A stretch of DNA of 64,000 bases from Certhia americana (GCA_018697195.1 CM031878.1:39749256-39813255); one strand, 5' to 3'. Positions 50,005 to 62,119 are shown, counted from the stretch's first letter. The notes: generated by a model from the letters alone, not told the origin. Translations and numbers: made by a program.

Positions 50005-51195
50005 GGATCAAATATCAGACTGAGGTATTCACAGTTCTAAAATAGAAGCTGTTCCCTACGCCCATCCTTTAAGCAGCAATTTTTTGTGAGGCACACCATT
50101 GTTGTCGCATTTCTTAAAGAAGTTCTTTCTGCTCATTACTAACACCTTGAGAGCAATGAGCACTACAAACCATTATATCTTGCTGTTATGAAGAGAGTAG
50201 GAAAGAGTGAGGCAAAATAGCATAATGAAATATAGAAGTCAAATTATTATATTTTGTAGTTACATCATCTCTGTGACTAGGAAGTGTTATAGAAGCAGAA
50301 AGAAGGGTCAATATCGCTCAGCTGTGATGGTGAGCAATGTCAAATTTAAGAAATATGCTCCATCATCCTGCCCACTGAGACATGTATTTAACAGGTAAAA
50401 CTGAACTCGACCAAGAATTCTTCTAGTAAAATTTTTCATAACATTACTCCCTAAAAGACTGAGCATCAGTTTTCATGTCATGGCATATGTAGGTCATAAA
50501 ATCTAGGTTTCTACTAGTTTTAATACTTGATTGTAGTTGTATCATTAAAAGTCTAACAAAACAACAATATCTAATCACTTATGTACTAGTTTCAGCAAAA
50601 GCCAGTTCACAGCAGCCCTACAGTACTGATGATAACAGCAGTCCTACAGTATTGATAACAACAGTTGTGGAGAGTTTGCAAACACATTCAGTCTCTGACA
50701 CCTTTACTGAGACCATCAAGGCCAATGTTTCCCAGAATTCAAAAATGAGAAGCTAATCTACCCTGGATCTACTCTGACCTGTAAATACCCCTTGCAGTGT
50801 CTCAACATTTCCCAAGATGTTACTCTATTCCATATTTTTCTGTGCTCAGAGAGAGAAGAGGGGCCTTTGATCTTGGACTCTAGGTTTTGTGGGGGGTTTT
50901 TGTCCATGTTCTCAGTTGATTGTTGTTTGGGCGAAGAGGGAGTTTTGTAATTGTGGAGGTTTGGGTTCAGTGGGGTTTTCGTGTATCTTCGTTCTGTCTC
51001 TCTACGCATAGTCAGAAGAGGGATGAGGGCAGCTGCCACCTTGGTCTTTACATCTCCACAAGCAGCCATCTCCAGAGGGTGCCATCTTGGGGGAGGGGTT
51101 TCTCCTCCATTTTTGGTTTCTCTTAGATCCAGGGGAGTCCTTGAGATTGAAGCAACTTTGTAGCTAGTAATTTTTACAATAATTTTTCTTGACTG
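50005..51195. other. Unclassified DNA with a GC-richer block
   Basis: 50005-50580 is ordinary AT-rich sequence. 50582-50680 has two copies of an AGCAGCCCTACAGTACTGAT-like word (CAGCAGTCCTACAGTATTGA). 50750-51140 is GC-richer than its surroundings and includes CATCTTGGGGGAGGGGTTTC. On the minus strand a 103-codon frame (50758-51069) is open, rich in lysine, proline, serine and arginine, with no family I recognise. This may be the untranslated leader or LTR of an old retroelement. Confidence 0.4.
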
Positions 51196-51207
51196 TTGTG
51201 ATTTCTA

Positions 51208-51267
51208 CTTTTCTTTTCTTTTCTTTTCCTTTCCTTTCCTTTCTTTTCTTTTCTTTTCCTTTCTTTT
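51208..51267. repeat. (TTTTC)n pyrimidine tract, left of gap
   Basis: CTTTT and CTTTC pentamer units run directly into the N gap. Confidence 0.95.
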
Positions 51268-51488
51268 NNNNNNNNNNNNNNNNNNNNNNNNNNNNNNNNN
51301 NNNNNNNNNNNNNNNNNNNNNNNNNNNNNNNNNNNNNNNNNNNNNNNNNNNNNNNNNNNNNNNNNNNNNNNNNNNNNNNNNNNNNNNNNNNNNNNNNNNN
51401 NNNNNNNNNNNNNNNNNNNNNNNNNNNNNNNNNNNNNNNNNNNNNNNNNNNNNNNNNNNNNNNNNNNNNNNNNNNNNNNNNNNNNNNN
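51268..51488. other. Assembly gap (221 N)
   Basis: An unbroken block of N between two pyrimidine tracts. True length and content are unknown. Any reading frame drawn through it is meaningless. Confidence 1.
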
Positions 51489-51770
51489 GTTCGGGGCAGG
51501 GTATTGTGTATGTTCCGTTTCTTTTATTTTCGTTTGCAGGTATTTTCTTGTCTACTTGCGGTTCGAGGTGCTTTGATGTGGATGTTTATTGATTTGTACG
51601 TTTATTTTCTTTTCCGTTTCGATTTTCCTTTTCGTTTCTTTTCTTTTTAGTTCTTTGTCTTTTCTTTTCTTTTCTTTTCTTTTCTTCTTTTCTTTTTCCT
51701 TTCTTTTTCCTTTCTTTTTCCTTTCTTTTTCCTTTCTTTTCTTTGTTATTTTTTCACTTTCTTCAACTTG
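51489..51770. repeat. Degenerate then regular pyrimidine tract, right of gap
   Basis: From about 51650 the tract is a regular (TTTTC)n/(TTTCC)n repeat. Between 51489 and 51650 the same T/C background is peppered with G substitutions (GTTCGGGGCAGGG, TTCCGTTTCG), unlike the clean units on the other side. It looks like low-quality or mis-assembled edge sequence. Confidence 0.8.
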
Positions 51771-51790
51771 TATTTGTGTCTCCTTATTTG

Positions 51791-52390
51791 TGTAATGGGA
51801 GTGGTTAAACCTAAAGGAGACGTAAGTAATTTTTAAATATCTGTCCCCTTAACTTTTCTTACATCAAAACAGAAGGGTAAATGTGAGAAAAAATATGGTG
51901 GAGACAAGAGCAGTTTAATAATAGAAATAAAATCATTATAGTAAAAATACTAACAACAATTATCATTGTTATATAAAGTAATGAAAAGAAAAAAATTAAA
52001 ATAGATAAATAAAGGCAAAGAAAGACAAATTATGCAAAGGAAAACAATTTATCATCACCAGCCAGCTGATGGGGAGCCTGTCCCTGAGCAGTAGCCCCCA
52101 GACAACAATCCCCAGATTTTTATGCTGAGTATGATGCCTGATGGTATGGAATATCCCTTTCATCTATGGGGGTCATCTGTCCTAGCTGTGTTCCTTCCCA
52201 ACACCTGGTTGAACTCCCAGACAACTCATTGGCAGGAGGGTATGACAAGCTGAAAAGGTCTTGGCCACGTGCAAGCGCTGCACGGCAATAACAGAAACAC
52301 CTCTGTATTACCAACACCATTTCCAGGACAAATTGAAAATGTGTGAGAATACACCACCTTTCATGATCTATTCCAGCCAAGACCAGTACA
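51791..52390 (-). mobile_element. Solo LTR, same broad family as 60159
   Basis: About 600 bp read on the minus strand. The right edge is CTATTCCAGCCAAGACCAGT followed by ACA. It includes GGTATGGAATATCCCTTTCA (52145-52164), CATTGGCAGGAGGGTATGAC and ACAGAAACACCTCTGTATTA, which are the antisense landmarks of a widespread avian LTR. TTTTATGC at 52119-52126 (TATA-like on the minus strand) and TTTAAT at 51914-51919 (ATTAAA on the minus strand) give normal promoter and polyadenylation order. The left edge is eroded (TGTAATGGGAGTGGTTAAAC). No target duplication was found. Confidence 0.8.
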
Positions 52391-55104
52391 GGACAGAAGG
52401 CAAATAAGCACCTACCAAGCAAAACATTTTTGTACTGAAGCATTTTTGGAATGTAATTCCTTATACTATGGGAAATATTTGCTTAAACGAGCCTATGTTA
52501 AACTTCTCCTATCGCACCAGAGTTGTTTAAAGCTTGAGAAATTCTGCTGAGATCTTTTTAAGAGCTTCAAAATGAGACTATCAGACTTTCAACCCCTGAT
52601 GGACAGCACAAGTTACTTTTTTCTTTTGAAAGCAGGAAGACAAAAACAGAGTATATCTCATTAATTGCCATTCTTAAGGTCAAAGGCACATTTTGGTTGG
52701 GTTCTGTATATTTGGTGTTCTTTAAAAATGTGATTTAAAAGGAATATCTAGAGTTAATTTCCTTATTCTTACTAACTTACTAACTTTCAAGAACACAAAT
52801 AATATACTTCATAGAGGAAACTGAGAAAACAGTATTAAATATTATTGAAGTGCTATTAACAGAATATTTTTTCAACATGTTACCTTGCCTGTATTTTAGG
52901 AAAGTATTACTTCAAGCATTAAATTGTTAAAGAGCAGCACACAGCATGCAGTATGGTCATCAGTTTCACTTAAGTGGAAGTTGAATAAACCAGTCAAGAT
53001 AGAAAATTGTTTAAAAAAGTTTCCACTGCTTTAGTAGTTCTAATAGCAAAATAAGCATCAGATACAAGTAAGCACTTGTCTGAGAGCATTTCATCAATAT
53101 ACAATGTGTCTGGAAATTTGAGGGCTAGTTCCCAGTTCAGATAATGAATTTGACAGAGGTAAAAGTCCTGAATTACACATCATATTACTGTGTGACTTCC
53201 TGCTGACTTAAAGAGTAAATGTGGCATTGACATGTCTAATATTAGGGTTTTTTAATGTATCCATCTCCCAGTGTCTCTAACAGTTGCTGATGTCTATTTA
53301 CCTAATATTGACAGAAAGGCAATCTCTAGAACATTTATTTAAACCTGTTTCTTCCCTAACTGCCATTTTAGACTTCACTTTCCACTGTCTGTTTAGTAAT
53401 TAATAGGATTCTGATTTTTCCATGCCCCTCTAAAAAAAAAAATAAGATAATTTAGAGCAAAAATAAAAGACAGGTGCATGAGATCAAAATATAGAATTCC
53501 TCATGCAAAACTATGATTCTACTTAATTCAGAATGACAGCCTGGAAAAGGTTATAAAAGAAGGTCAGATGGAGTGACAGTTTCCCACATAATCAAAATAG
53601 TGAACAAGTGCCTTCATGTTCTTTCTTGGTAAGATTATAGTGCCTGAAAGTATTCCAAGTCAGATCAGAGTTTCAAATAGCCTGGCATCCCACGGAACAG
53701 CTACCTGCCTTCAGAAATCTAAGTATAAGGTAAGTATAATATCTCCCAGGACTCATCTTGAACTGATTTTAAGCTTAAGTCAAAAGTGCAAGTTTAACAG
53801 CTCTTTAACTTTACTGATGTCAGTCTGTCCATTTACTTTATGCTAGCTAAGTTCTTTGTATTTCCTTTTTATGACAAAGACTCTCCAAATTTACTGGTGT
53901 TTTCTGCAAAGGGTGGCCTTCTTCTACAGAAGGCACAAGGTAAACTGGGTAGGATCTTCAGTCACTTGATGCAAGTAGTAGTAGACTTGCAGACTGGTTC
54001 AAAGAGCAGCTTGACAGATTTAAGGAAGAAAAAAATGCTAGATGCAAATGATATTCTTCACATCCAGCTTCAGACAGTGTCAACCATGGGAGAATGACCT
54101 AGATACAACTAACCACTGCTATTTATATTAATTACAGTTTTGCATTCATATATCTAGGTCTAATTTTACATGATAATTAACTGAGAGCTAGATTATGTTG
54201 TTTCCCACAGACGAAAATTACTGTGCCTAAGTATTTCTCAGACAATAGATATAACACATAATCCCTCACAATATTCACCCAAAGTCTAGGAAACTCTTGG
54301 CTGAACATATATGTAGATATAGATACAGTCTTAAAGTACATGTGTTAAAGTGGTTCAGTTGGGATGAAATTTTCCATAGAATATATTCTGTGTTTCTCAG
54401 GTTTGTGATTTCAGCTTCATGCTAGAATTACCTGTAGAAAAACTTCTGCAGACGAAATGATACTTGTCTAACACATCATTAAAAATCTCTAACTCACACA
54501 ATCTGTGTAAATTTGAGAAGGTTTTAGAGAAAGAGTCTACTTCAGTAATAAAACAAGTGGTTCAGCTGATCAAACCTAAGTAGATATTTTCACTTTCGTT
54601 CTGAGTATTCCTTAGGCATTTTCCATATAGCAAGCACAGCACATAGTTTTTCTCCATAACCTCATGACTTGCACAGGATACATTTGTTACTAAGACGTTG
54701 CTAAAGTTAAAATAAATTGTACAAGTTAGGCAAATTGCTAGTATTCAAAACAGTTTCTTGACAACATATTCATGCTGTTATTTTTTTTCAGAAAATATGA
54801 CACAGCATAAACAAGGGAACAGAGTAAGTCTTGAAAACCATGCCATTAATTTCAAGCAAGATTTATTATGTTGATATAAATGGTTTCTTAATTGCAAAAT
54901 GACTGCTGCTATGAGATCATACATACAAGAAGAGAAATTTATCTCCAGGTATTTATTCTTTAATTGTGTGGAAGATAATTTTGAACCATGGAGATCTTGA
55001 GCTGGAAGTTGCATAAATCACAGGGCTTCATAAGACTTCATAAGCCTAGGTCAGAGGAAACAAATCATCTGTTATGGGGTGTCTTCCTTGCTCTGGCAAC
55101 TGTT
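52391..55104. other. Unannotated unique DNA
   Basis: AT-rich, with no transposon recognised. One short exon-like segment (53641-53729) is listed separately. Confidence 0.55.
53641..53729 (+). other. Possible internal coding exon
   Basis: An 89-bp segment bounded by a TTCTTTCTTGGTAAGATTATAG acceptor-like sequence split across 53619-53640 and a near-consensus donor, ATAAG followed by GTAAGT (53725-53735). One frame is open throughout, entering in phase 1 and leaving in phase 0. The peptide (VPESIPSQIRVSNSLASHGT and nine further residues, then K) is compositionally coding-like. I cannot name a family and found no neighbouring exons, so it may be an internal exon of a large gene with long introns or a chance match. 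Confidence 0.22.
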
Positions 55105-55425
55105 TCACTTTTGGAGATACATCTGGAGTACTGTATTCAACTCGGGTCACCAGCATAAAAAGAATCTTAATCTGTTGAAGAAGCTCCAGGGGAAGGCCAC
55201 AAAGATGGTCTGAGGGCTGGAACATCTCTCCTATAAAGTCAGGGTCACAGACTGTGGTTATTCAGCCTGGAGAAGAAAATCCTGAAGAGAGACCTTACAG
55301 CAGCTTTGCAGTAAGGGGCTGCAAGAAGGTTGGAGAGGACTTTTTACAGGGGTATGGAGTGACAAGATAAGGGGGAATGGCTTTAAGTGAAAGAGGGGAG
55401 TTTTAGATTAGATACTAGGAAGAAG
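55105..55425 (+). mobile_element. CR1 LINE fragment, truncated at both ends
   Basis: Matches the CR1 C-terminal ORF2 and early 3' UTR: CTGGAGTACTGTATTCAACT, AGGGGAAGGCCACAAAGATG, GGCTGGAACATCTCTCCTAT, CAGCCTGGAGAAGAAAATCC, AGACCTTACAGCAGCTTTGC and GGGGGAATGGCTTTAAGTGA. It stops near 55425 without the normal 3' UTR end, so it has lost its 3' terminus as well as its 5' portion. Confidence 0.88.
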
Positions 55426-58400
55426 CATCAGTATCTAGAACAGCTGAGAAAGAAGAGTAGCAATGCTAGCTAGCAGTGCAGTTAAACTTTCCCCTACTGC
55501 TCCAGTTTCAGTGTAGCCATTAGAAAAGCCTCCTTCTGCTTGCCAAGGTCTAATACGCATGTCATGGTTTAACACTCAGCTGTTCTGACAAACTTTAGCT
55601 AAACAGCTCTATGAAGCTCTCTTGTTCTGCCAGTAACAGCTGCAGAATTTCAAGAGCTGGGGTAATTCCACATATCTGGTCTAATAGCTCCACTTCACAA
55701 AAACAAGCTGAATGCCCCTATAATCATAAAATGTATACTGTGTATGGGTGGAAACTTCTTCAGCTGCAATCTGTTCTGTTCAGCAGTATTTGCACCCCTT
55801 CAGAAAAATTTCACATTCAAGCAATGAAGGCAAGTAAGCAGTACAGTAAACAGACAGCTATGACTGAGATTTAGCTAACTACTGACATAGCTAATGACAA
55901 ACAATTGAGCATGATGTGAGAAATTATTTAGTGTTAAAAAAAAGATGATTTGAGATAGGGCTAGCAAAGATCAGCGTGAGAAATGAGTGAATTTCTCAGA
56001 TTATTGAGTTCAACAAAGAGTATATGTGGGCTTTTAGAGGACAAAAACAAGACGTGCTCGTGCCCCAGAATTCTTTGACCCAAATTTGCTACAAATTTCC
56101 ATTTCACTGCAAAATGTTTGGGTTGGGTGTCTCAGCAGCTAGGTTGAATTCTGTCTAAAAAACCCAAATGATTATATTTCCCTGAATGCACTAGTTTGTC
56201 CAGGATTGAATAAACTTGTTTTATTTGAAAGACTTTTGAGGAGATATTTAGAGAGATAGATACTGAAGATTCTGGTTAAAAGAACCATGGAGTTGATTCA
56301 CTATATTCAACAGAAAAGCACTACTTTCTGTGCATAATTGTGGGGAGAAATGTAACAATTGAGATAAAATTTGTGGGAAAATTGTCAAATTTACAGTCTC
56401 TCTAAGGCAAGTTCTTACACACAGCTAAGCCACATAATGAATTGTAGTAACCCTACATCACCAGACTTCACTCTCTTGAGAACCACAACTCAAATCTACA
56501 TCTTACAATCCTCATTTTGAGGTACAGCAGTGCTTCAAGAGCCAATCTTTGAAATGGTGTTAAGGGGCTGACTTCAAATTATTTACTATAGCAGTGAGGA
56601 ATTGCAAGGCCTAAGAGAAAGCTAAAGATTCCCGAGACAGACTAAAACAAAAGTTTGTTCAATGGATGTAATTCTTATATATTTAATTTTTTCAAACATT
56701 ATTGTATCAAGAAAAACTTTTCAATTGTTGTGCTTTGAGAACAGGATCCTTTTCAGTAGTATTATCTAACACTAGAGGAGCAGTTCTGTGAACAGAATGG
56801 ATATCCCAAAGTTCATCCTTTGCTAGGAGTGCCTTCCAAGCACTGTTCACACCATAAGTGAATCACATTTGATACTCTTTTTAATGAAGCAAGCACATGA
56901 CACGGAACATATGAAAATATTCACGAATGAGACAGCCTTTTGGCAGTCAGCCTGAGCTACCATCTGTTCATATAACAGCAATAGAATAAAGTTTATATTA
57001 TACTCTTCTTAAAAAAATTAAGTAGAGATATACTGCATTTTACTCGTGTTTTTTATTGGAAATGTCTGAAATCTACATGTAGGTGAAGGTCATTGATGTA
57101 TTTTTCTACCTTCCTAGAGTTTGGATCTATACATTCTAATAAAAGAATTATTCATTTGAGCAAGTAAGAATAATCAGCTTTGAAAAATAGATTATAAACA
57201 ATATCACATAATTTTTTATTATTATTTCTGAAAGTATCTCTTTTTATTTTCCCAAAAATACTAAGATATTTTCTATGAAACTTATTCCTGCTATTAGTAT
57301 TGTTAGATTATCAGTAAAGGTATCCAAGAAGAACAGTGATACTCACTGAAGTATTGGACACATGATATTAAATTTATTATTCATGAAATAGTGTGAACTC
57401 AGAGCTTTATTTCCTTAGAAATAAAAAGAAATGACTGATCACAAATCTTCCTCCTATTTGTCTCCCTCTGCACTACAAAAGCAGTGTAGTCTGATTACTG
57501 TATAATCAGATATCTTTTATCTGATCATTTGCAGTCACTACACCAAATCTGATATTTGAATCACTATATCTAATCTGCATGATTAAAACAAAACAGAAAT
57601 ATTATATGTTAGTTGAAGGAATTCTTAAATATGTACTCCAATTGCAAATGGGATTTAGACTTTTTTAACTCTCATATTTCAAAAACAGTGGGATGTCCTA
57701 AACTAAGAGTTTTTGTTTTAAAGCAGTCACATCTTAGTCTCCCATACCTGAAGAAAATAAGTATTAGCTGTAGAACTTTTGTAAAGTTTAAAGAACTCAC
57801 TAAGACTAGCAAACCAAATATCTAGAAGACCTGCATATGTATTTTATGTTTGCATATTTTACATTGATTGAGGCGAGAGACTTTTAGATGTATATCCAGT
57901 TGCATTGCCTTCTTGAAATTTTATCTCCAGGCCAGTGTCCTCCTTGTGCAGAGTTGTTGTAAGAACTCCCATCTCAGAAAAACATCTTATTATAGCTGCA
58001 ACCGTTCAATAGCAATAACATGTCCATTAAAAAAGAACAAGCACAAAGCAAACAGAGATGATCTTATTTCCTTTTCCCACTGTAAGAGAGACAGGACACA
58101 ATTCTTTATGTACTTTGCTACCTCAAGACTACAGTACTGCTATGTAGAAGTCAAAGACACATGCACAAGACTATCTCTGCTGTATAACTCTATTTGTAAA
58201 CTACATAATTCCCAGTGAATTTTAGTAATACATCTCACAGAATTTTCAAGACACAGAGATTTAAATTAAATCTCCCATGTCCTACACAGAAAATAGGAGA
58301 GCAGCTCTTTTTTGGCCTGAAGCCATCCTCAGACAAGTGTTCACAGCACCGTTGCACCTCCAGCTCCCTCTTTCAGCTATTATCCTAGCGGACATACTAG

Positions 58401-60158
58401 ACCATCCTTTCTGCAGCTATGTCCACAAACTAGACCATTATGCCTCCTCAATGACCTCTTCCATTTCACCTCTTTTTTAAACATGTCACAAGTTCTTCAC
58501 CAAACCCTTCCAACATCATCTGAATAAAATTTTCAAATTGAACTCAGCTCCAATGTACCAGAATTGCAGATTTTCATGACTTGAAGTCTCTCTGTTTTCT
58601 CTTCTTTCAGGACACCAGCCCACCATATCCATTTCCTGAGACCACCTGCTTGGTAACTTATACCCAGAGCTTCTATTCATTTGACTATTTCAAAAATGTG
58701 ATGGCTTTCCTTTCATCTTTGTTACAATTGTGCTCACTGCATTACCCACCTGTCATCCTATGCAGCCACAGAAAACTGCCTGAACATCATAAATCTCTAA
58801 AATCCCAAATTAATGTTTCCACCCTTCTATTATACAAGGATCTGTTTGCAATGAGGTTGTTCTAGTGGTTAGAGCAAAATAGTGATTACTGAACAACAAT
58901 AAATGAAATGGTGTGAGTGTCCTTCTGCATAGGACATCTAGAACAGGGATGGAACCCTTAGTGCACCTTAACAGATAATTTTAAGCAAGTAATGTGAGTA
59001 TGCCTTAGTTTGTAGTGTCACCAGGCTGGCACTTAAGAATAGGAATAAACAAGAACTGGGAGTCACTTAAAAGCACCCTAAGTACTTTAACTCACAAAAG
59101 CACATAGACTGATTTTGTTTAGTGTTTACAGGCCTATTACATTACATTCCTTGACTTTTCTGTTCTGATTATATTTATGACTTTAAAATGGTATTTTATG
59201 AAGTCTTAAATATATAAATACACATTTATAGTATGTGTATGTGTAGATACACATATTATTGTGTTTATTTACATTGTTTTAAAAAAAATTAAAAGGTGCC
59301 CAAATATAGCTGTATCACATGCTTTTACAGCTATATATTTCCAACATGAAAAATACTTTTTTTTTCTTATCAAGTAAAGCATACTAAACTCTGATTTACA
59401 AAATAAAACATACATGATTTAGGCTCATAAAAAAAACAAAGAAAATTGAGTATTCTCTTGTGGCTACATAAATTAGACAAGGTTGAATGTTTCCTCTTGA
59501 AGTTAGCATAAAAAATTAGTTTATGTGAATGACATTCCTTACTTATTCTATTATCTTTTTCTAGTCATTTCATTGTCATTAGAAATGTAATTCATATACT
59601 ACTGAGACTGTTGGATTCAGTAAGTCTAGTTTGAAACCCATAAGGTTTTTACACTTCTTGCTGCAAAATTATGAATAGGAGAATTCAAAAATGAAAGTAG
59701 ATATATACAGCATAAATAAAACTATGTCCAATAGAATCTTAATTATGTAACTGAAATTACTGGTTCTGTTACCACATACCACGGCATGTCAAATGAATAT
59801 AGTTTCTCATGTAAATGAAATAAATCACTGTACAAAACCAGACTGACACTATCCTTGAAAAACCACTAGGTTATACAAAAACTTTCATAAGGATATTCAG
59901 AGACTTATTTTGATGGAAAGAGCAAGGTCATTTTCACTTTGAGGAAAGGAGATGATCTTTGACAAATGATATCAATATCACAGGCAGGTCACAATTAAAA
60001 ATATCAATTAGAACTTCACACATACATATGCATAAATGGACCCACACATATTTCTATAAACACCCACAAAATTCAATGTTGTGGTTCAAAAAGGACTCCC
60101 AGGAACAGAATGCCCAAGAATCATTTGGTCTGAACTATTCTTTCCACAGTGGTTGTAT
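55426..60158. other. Unannotated unique DNA
   Basis: No gene recognised in 4.7 kb. TGTCATGGTTTAACACTCAG at 55562 resembles an LTR terminus, but nothing further aligns. A cluster of overlapping inverted repeats is at 57484-57543. 58280-58860 is somewhat richer in C and T, with open frames but no recognisable domain. Confidence 0.55.
57484..57543. repeat. Overlapping inverted repeats
   Basis: TCTGATTA (57490-57497) pairs with TAATCAGA (57503-57510); ATCAGATA (57505-57512) pairs with TATCTGAT (57518-57525); and GTGTAGT (57484-57490) pairs with ACTACAC (57537-57543). All arms are perfect. The first two hairpins share bases and cannot form together. Confidence 0.75.
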
Positions 60159-60355
60159 TGTGTCTGACTGGGATAGAGTTAACCCTGTGCATGGGTGCCT
60201 CATAATGCTGTCCATTCACTTTGCTATCTGGAAGGGTTGATAACATACCAGGCTGATGAATAGTGCTGGCACAGCATCAAGGCTGTCTCTCCAACCCTTC
60301 CCCCTCCTCAGTACACTGGGGGTGGGCAAGACCTTGATGTCACTGAAAACTGGGA

Positions 60356-60934
60356 AAAAAACACTCCAATTAATTTACTAAGCTAGAAACCTGACATTGC
60401 TTTACTAGTAGTGATGGATGTACGAGGAATTCTTCTCAAAGCATGCATGCCCAAAACATAATAGAACAGGTTATATTCTTGATATTCATCTAATTTCTTG
60501 AATACATGCATATATGATAATTATTTCCATGGACATATTTGGATATGGTTCCAGATCTTCTGATAAATCTTTTCTCCTTGAGAGCATTTAAAATATGCAG
60601 TCAGGTCTATTCTAATATGTAGTTCTCTTATCAATCTTTATTCTGACAAAAAATCCTTGCTCTCAAAACTAAGATACCCACTATTACATATTGATCACTA
60701 AGTTCATAAGGAAGCATTGGCTGGCCCGTGACTTGATAGTCACAGATGTAGGGAGTTAACACAATGCCACATTAATCTCTGGTAATAAGTACTGAATGAT
60801 ACTAAAAACTAAGCACTTACCACAAATATCAGGATAATATGCTATCTATTGTGCTAAAGTACAAAGAATTTTCTGATATTTTCCCCTATTGTGGCATAGG
60901 TTTCTTCTTAAAGAAATATTAGTTGTTTGGTAAG
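60356..60934. other. Unidentified insertion inside an LTR
   Basis: About 579 bp that does not belong to the LTR as I know it. It is flanked by the 7-bp direct repeat ACTGGGA (60349-60355 and 60935-60941). It is AT-rich, begins AAAAAACACTCC and ends GTTTGGTAAG, with no clear terminal inverted repeats, poly-A tail at its right end, or open frame. The flanking repeat suggests a transposed sequence, but no known transposon was recognised. Confidence 0.5.
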
Positions 60935-61035
60935 ACTGGGACAGTCTGGACAGCCAAGCCAAAGGGATATTCCATATCATACGGCATCAGCCCAAACATA
61001 AAAGCTCACAAGAGTGGGAAAGGACATTCACTTTT

Positions 61036-61283
61036 ATGATGTTTGTCTTCTGGAGCAACCATTATGTGTATACATTACTTCCAAAGAAGTAATGAAGTAA
61101 TGGCTGGGTATTACATGCTGATGGGAAGTAGAAAATAAATATTTTGGCTTTGTTTGTTTCCACATGATGTTTGTCTTCTGGAGCAACCATTATGTGTATA
61201 CATTACTTCCAAAGAAGTAATGGCTGGGTATTACATGCTGATGGGAAGTAGGAAATAAATATTTTGGCTTTGTTTGTTTCCAC
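61036..61283. repeat. 128/120-bp tandem duplication inside an LTR
   Basis: Unit 1 (61036-61163) and unit 2 (61164-61283) both begin ATGATGTTTGTCTTCTGGAG. Unit 2 lacks 8 bases of a duplicated GAAGTAAT and has one substitution; otherwise they are identical. Confidence 0.97.
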
Positions 61284-61445
61284 ATTTTTTTAAAAAATAA
61301 TAAAAAGTTTTTGGTTTTACTTTATTTTATAGCTTTATTTTGACCCATGAGCTTTCTCCCATACAGGGGCTTTCTCTCCTGTATTGCTGGTGAGGGAAGT
61401 GATAGAGTGGCTTGGTGGGCACCTGGCAGTGGTGTGGTCTTTACC

Positions 61446-62119
61446 TGTATGTCAGAATTTGAACAATCAGGAAAGACAGTGATGAAGATCTCATGTGCTG
61501 CTCATACAGTAACTTGTTCTATAGGCTCAGCACATTTTACCAATCTTCAATTCACTTTGCAGAATATAAAAATTTATTTCAAGTACTTTACAGAATTGGA
61601 AAATTATTGGAACAATAACTTCCAATAGATCAGTTGGCTCGAGCCAACAGTTACTGCCGATAAAAGGAATAAGATGTGTCAAGGACAGTGAATGTCAACA
61701 GGGAAATATAAGCTAATTTTGTAAGACTAAATTTTGTACAGATAATTTTATACAGATAATTCACACTTTCAACATTATCATGCAAAAAGTCCAAAATATT
61801 TGTAATCTGACTTACAGTACTTCACTGGCTACGAGATCTTCCCACTCAAAGTGAAAATTACTTGCTTCCATATCAAATGCTATCTTTTTCAAAGAATGTT
61901 AAATTTCAATTTTCTGTCTGCCTCTAATTAGTGAATGAAAGTACATGCTAGATTCCCATCTGTTCTAACTACAAATTGAAGGTATTGATTTTAGCCTGGA
62001 ATGCAGAAAACCCCCTACACTATTTTGTAAAGATTCACCAGGTCAAGTGTGTCAGAGTCTGGAATTATGAGGAATATTTCTTTGCATGTTTGAGAGATTT
62101 TAGAATCTCTGGCAAACAG
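61446..62119. other. Unannotated DNA between two LTRs
   Basis: No retroviral coding motifs and no gene recognised. The two flanking LTRs belong to different families, so this is not a provirus interior. Confidence 0.55.

Larger units (their letters stand above)
60159..61445 (+). mobile_element. Solo LTR with internal insertion and tandem duplication
   Basis: The left part (60159-60355) has TGTCTGACTGGGATAGAGTT, the start of a well-known avian LTR, and GCACAGCATCAAGGCTGTCT. The right part (60935-61445) resumes with CAAAGGGATATTCCATATCA, a CATAAAAGC box (about 60998), GATGTTTGTCTTCTGGAGCA, CTGATGGGAAGTAG and TTGACCCATGAGCTTTCTCC. Between them is about 580 bp of unrelated sequence. A 128/120-bp tandem duplication lies at 61036-61283. 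Orientation is plus. No retroviral genes are present. Confidence 0.85.

Noticed and set aside
51189..51650. 153-codon frame crossing the gap
   Set aside because: It passes through 221 unknown bases and a pyrimidine repeat, so it has no meaning as a protein.
52120..52443. 107-codon minus-strand frame
   Set aside because: It coincides with an LTR and has no recognisable retroviral or host domain.
55562..55581. LTR-like terminus TGTCATGGTTTAACACTCAG
   Set aside because: Only about 13 bases fit a known LTR end; the following sequence does not align and no second end was found.
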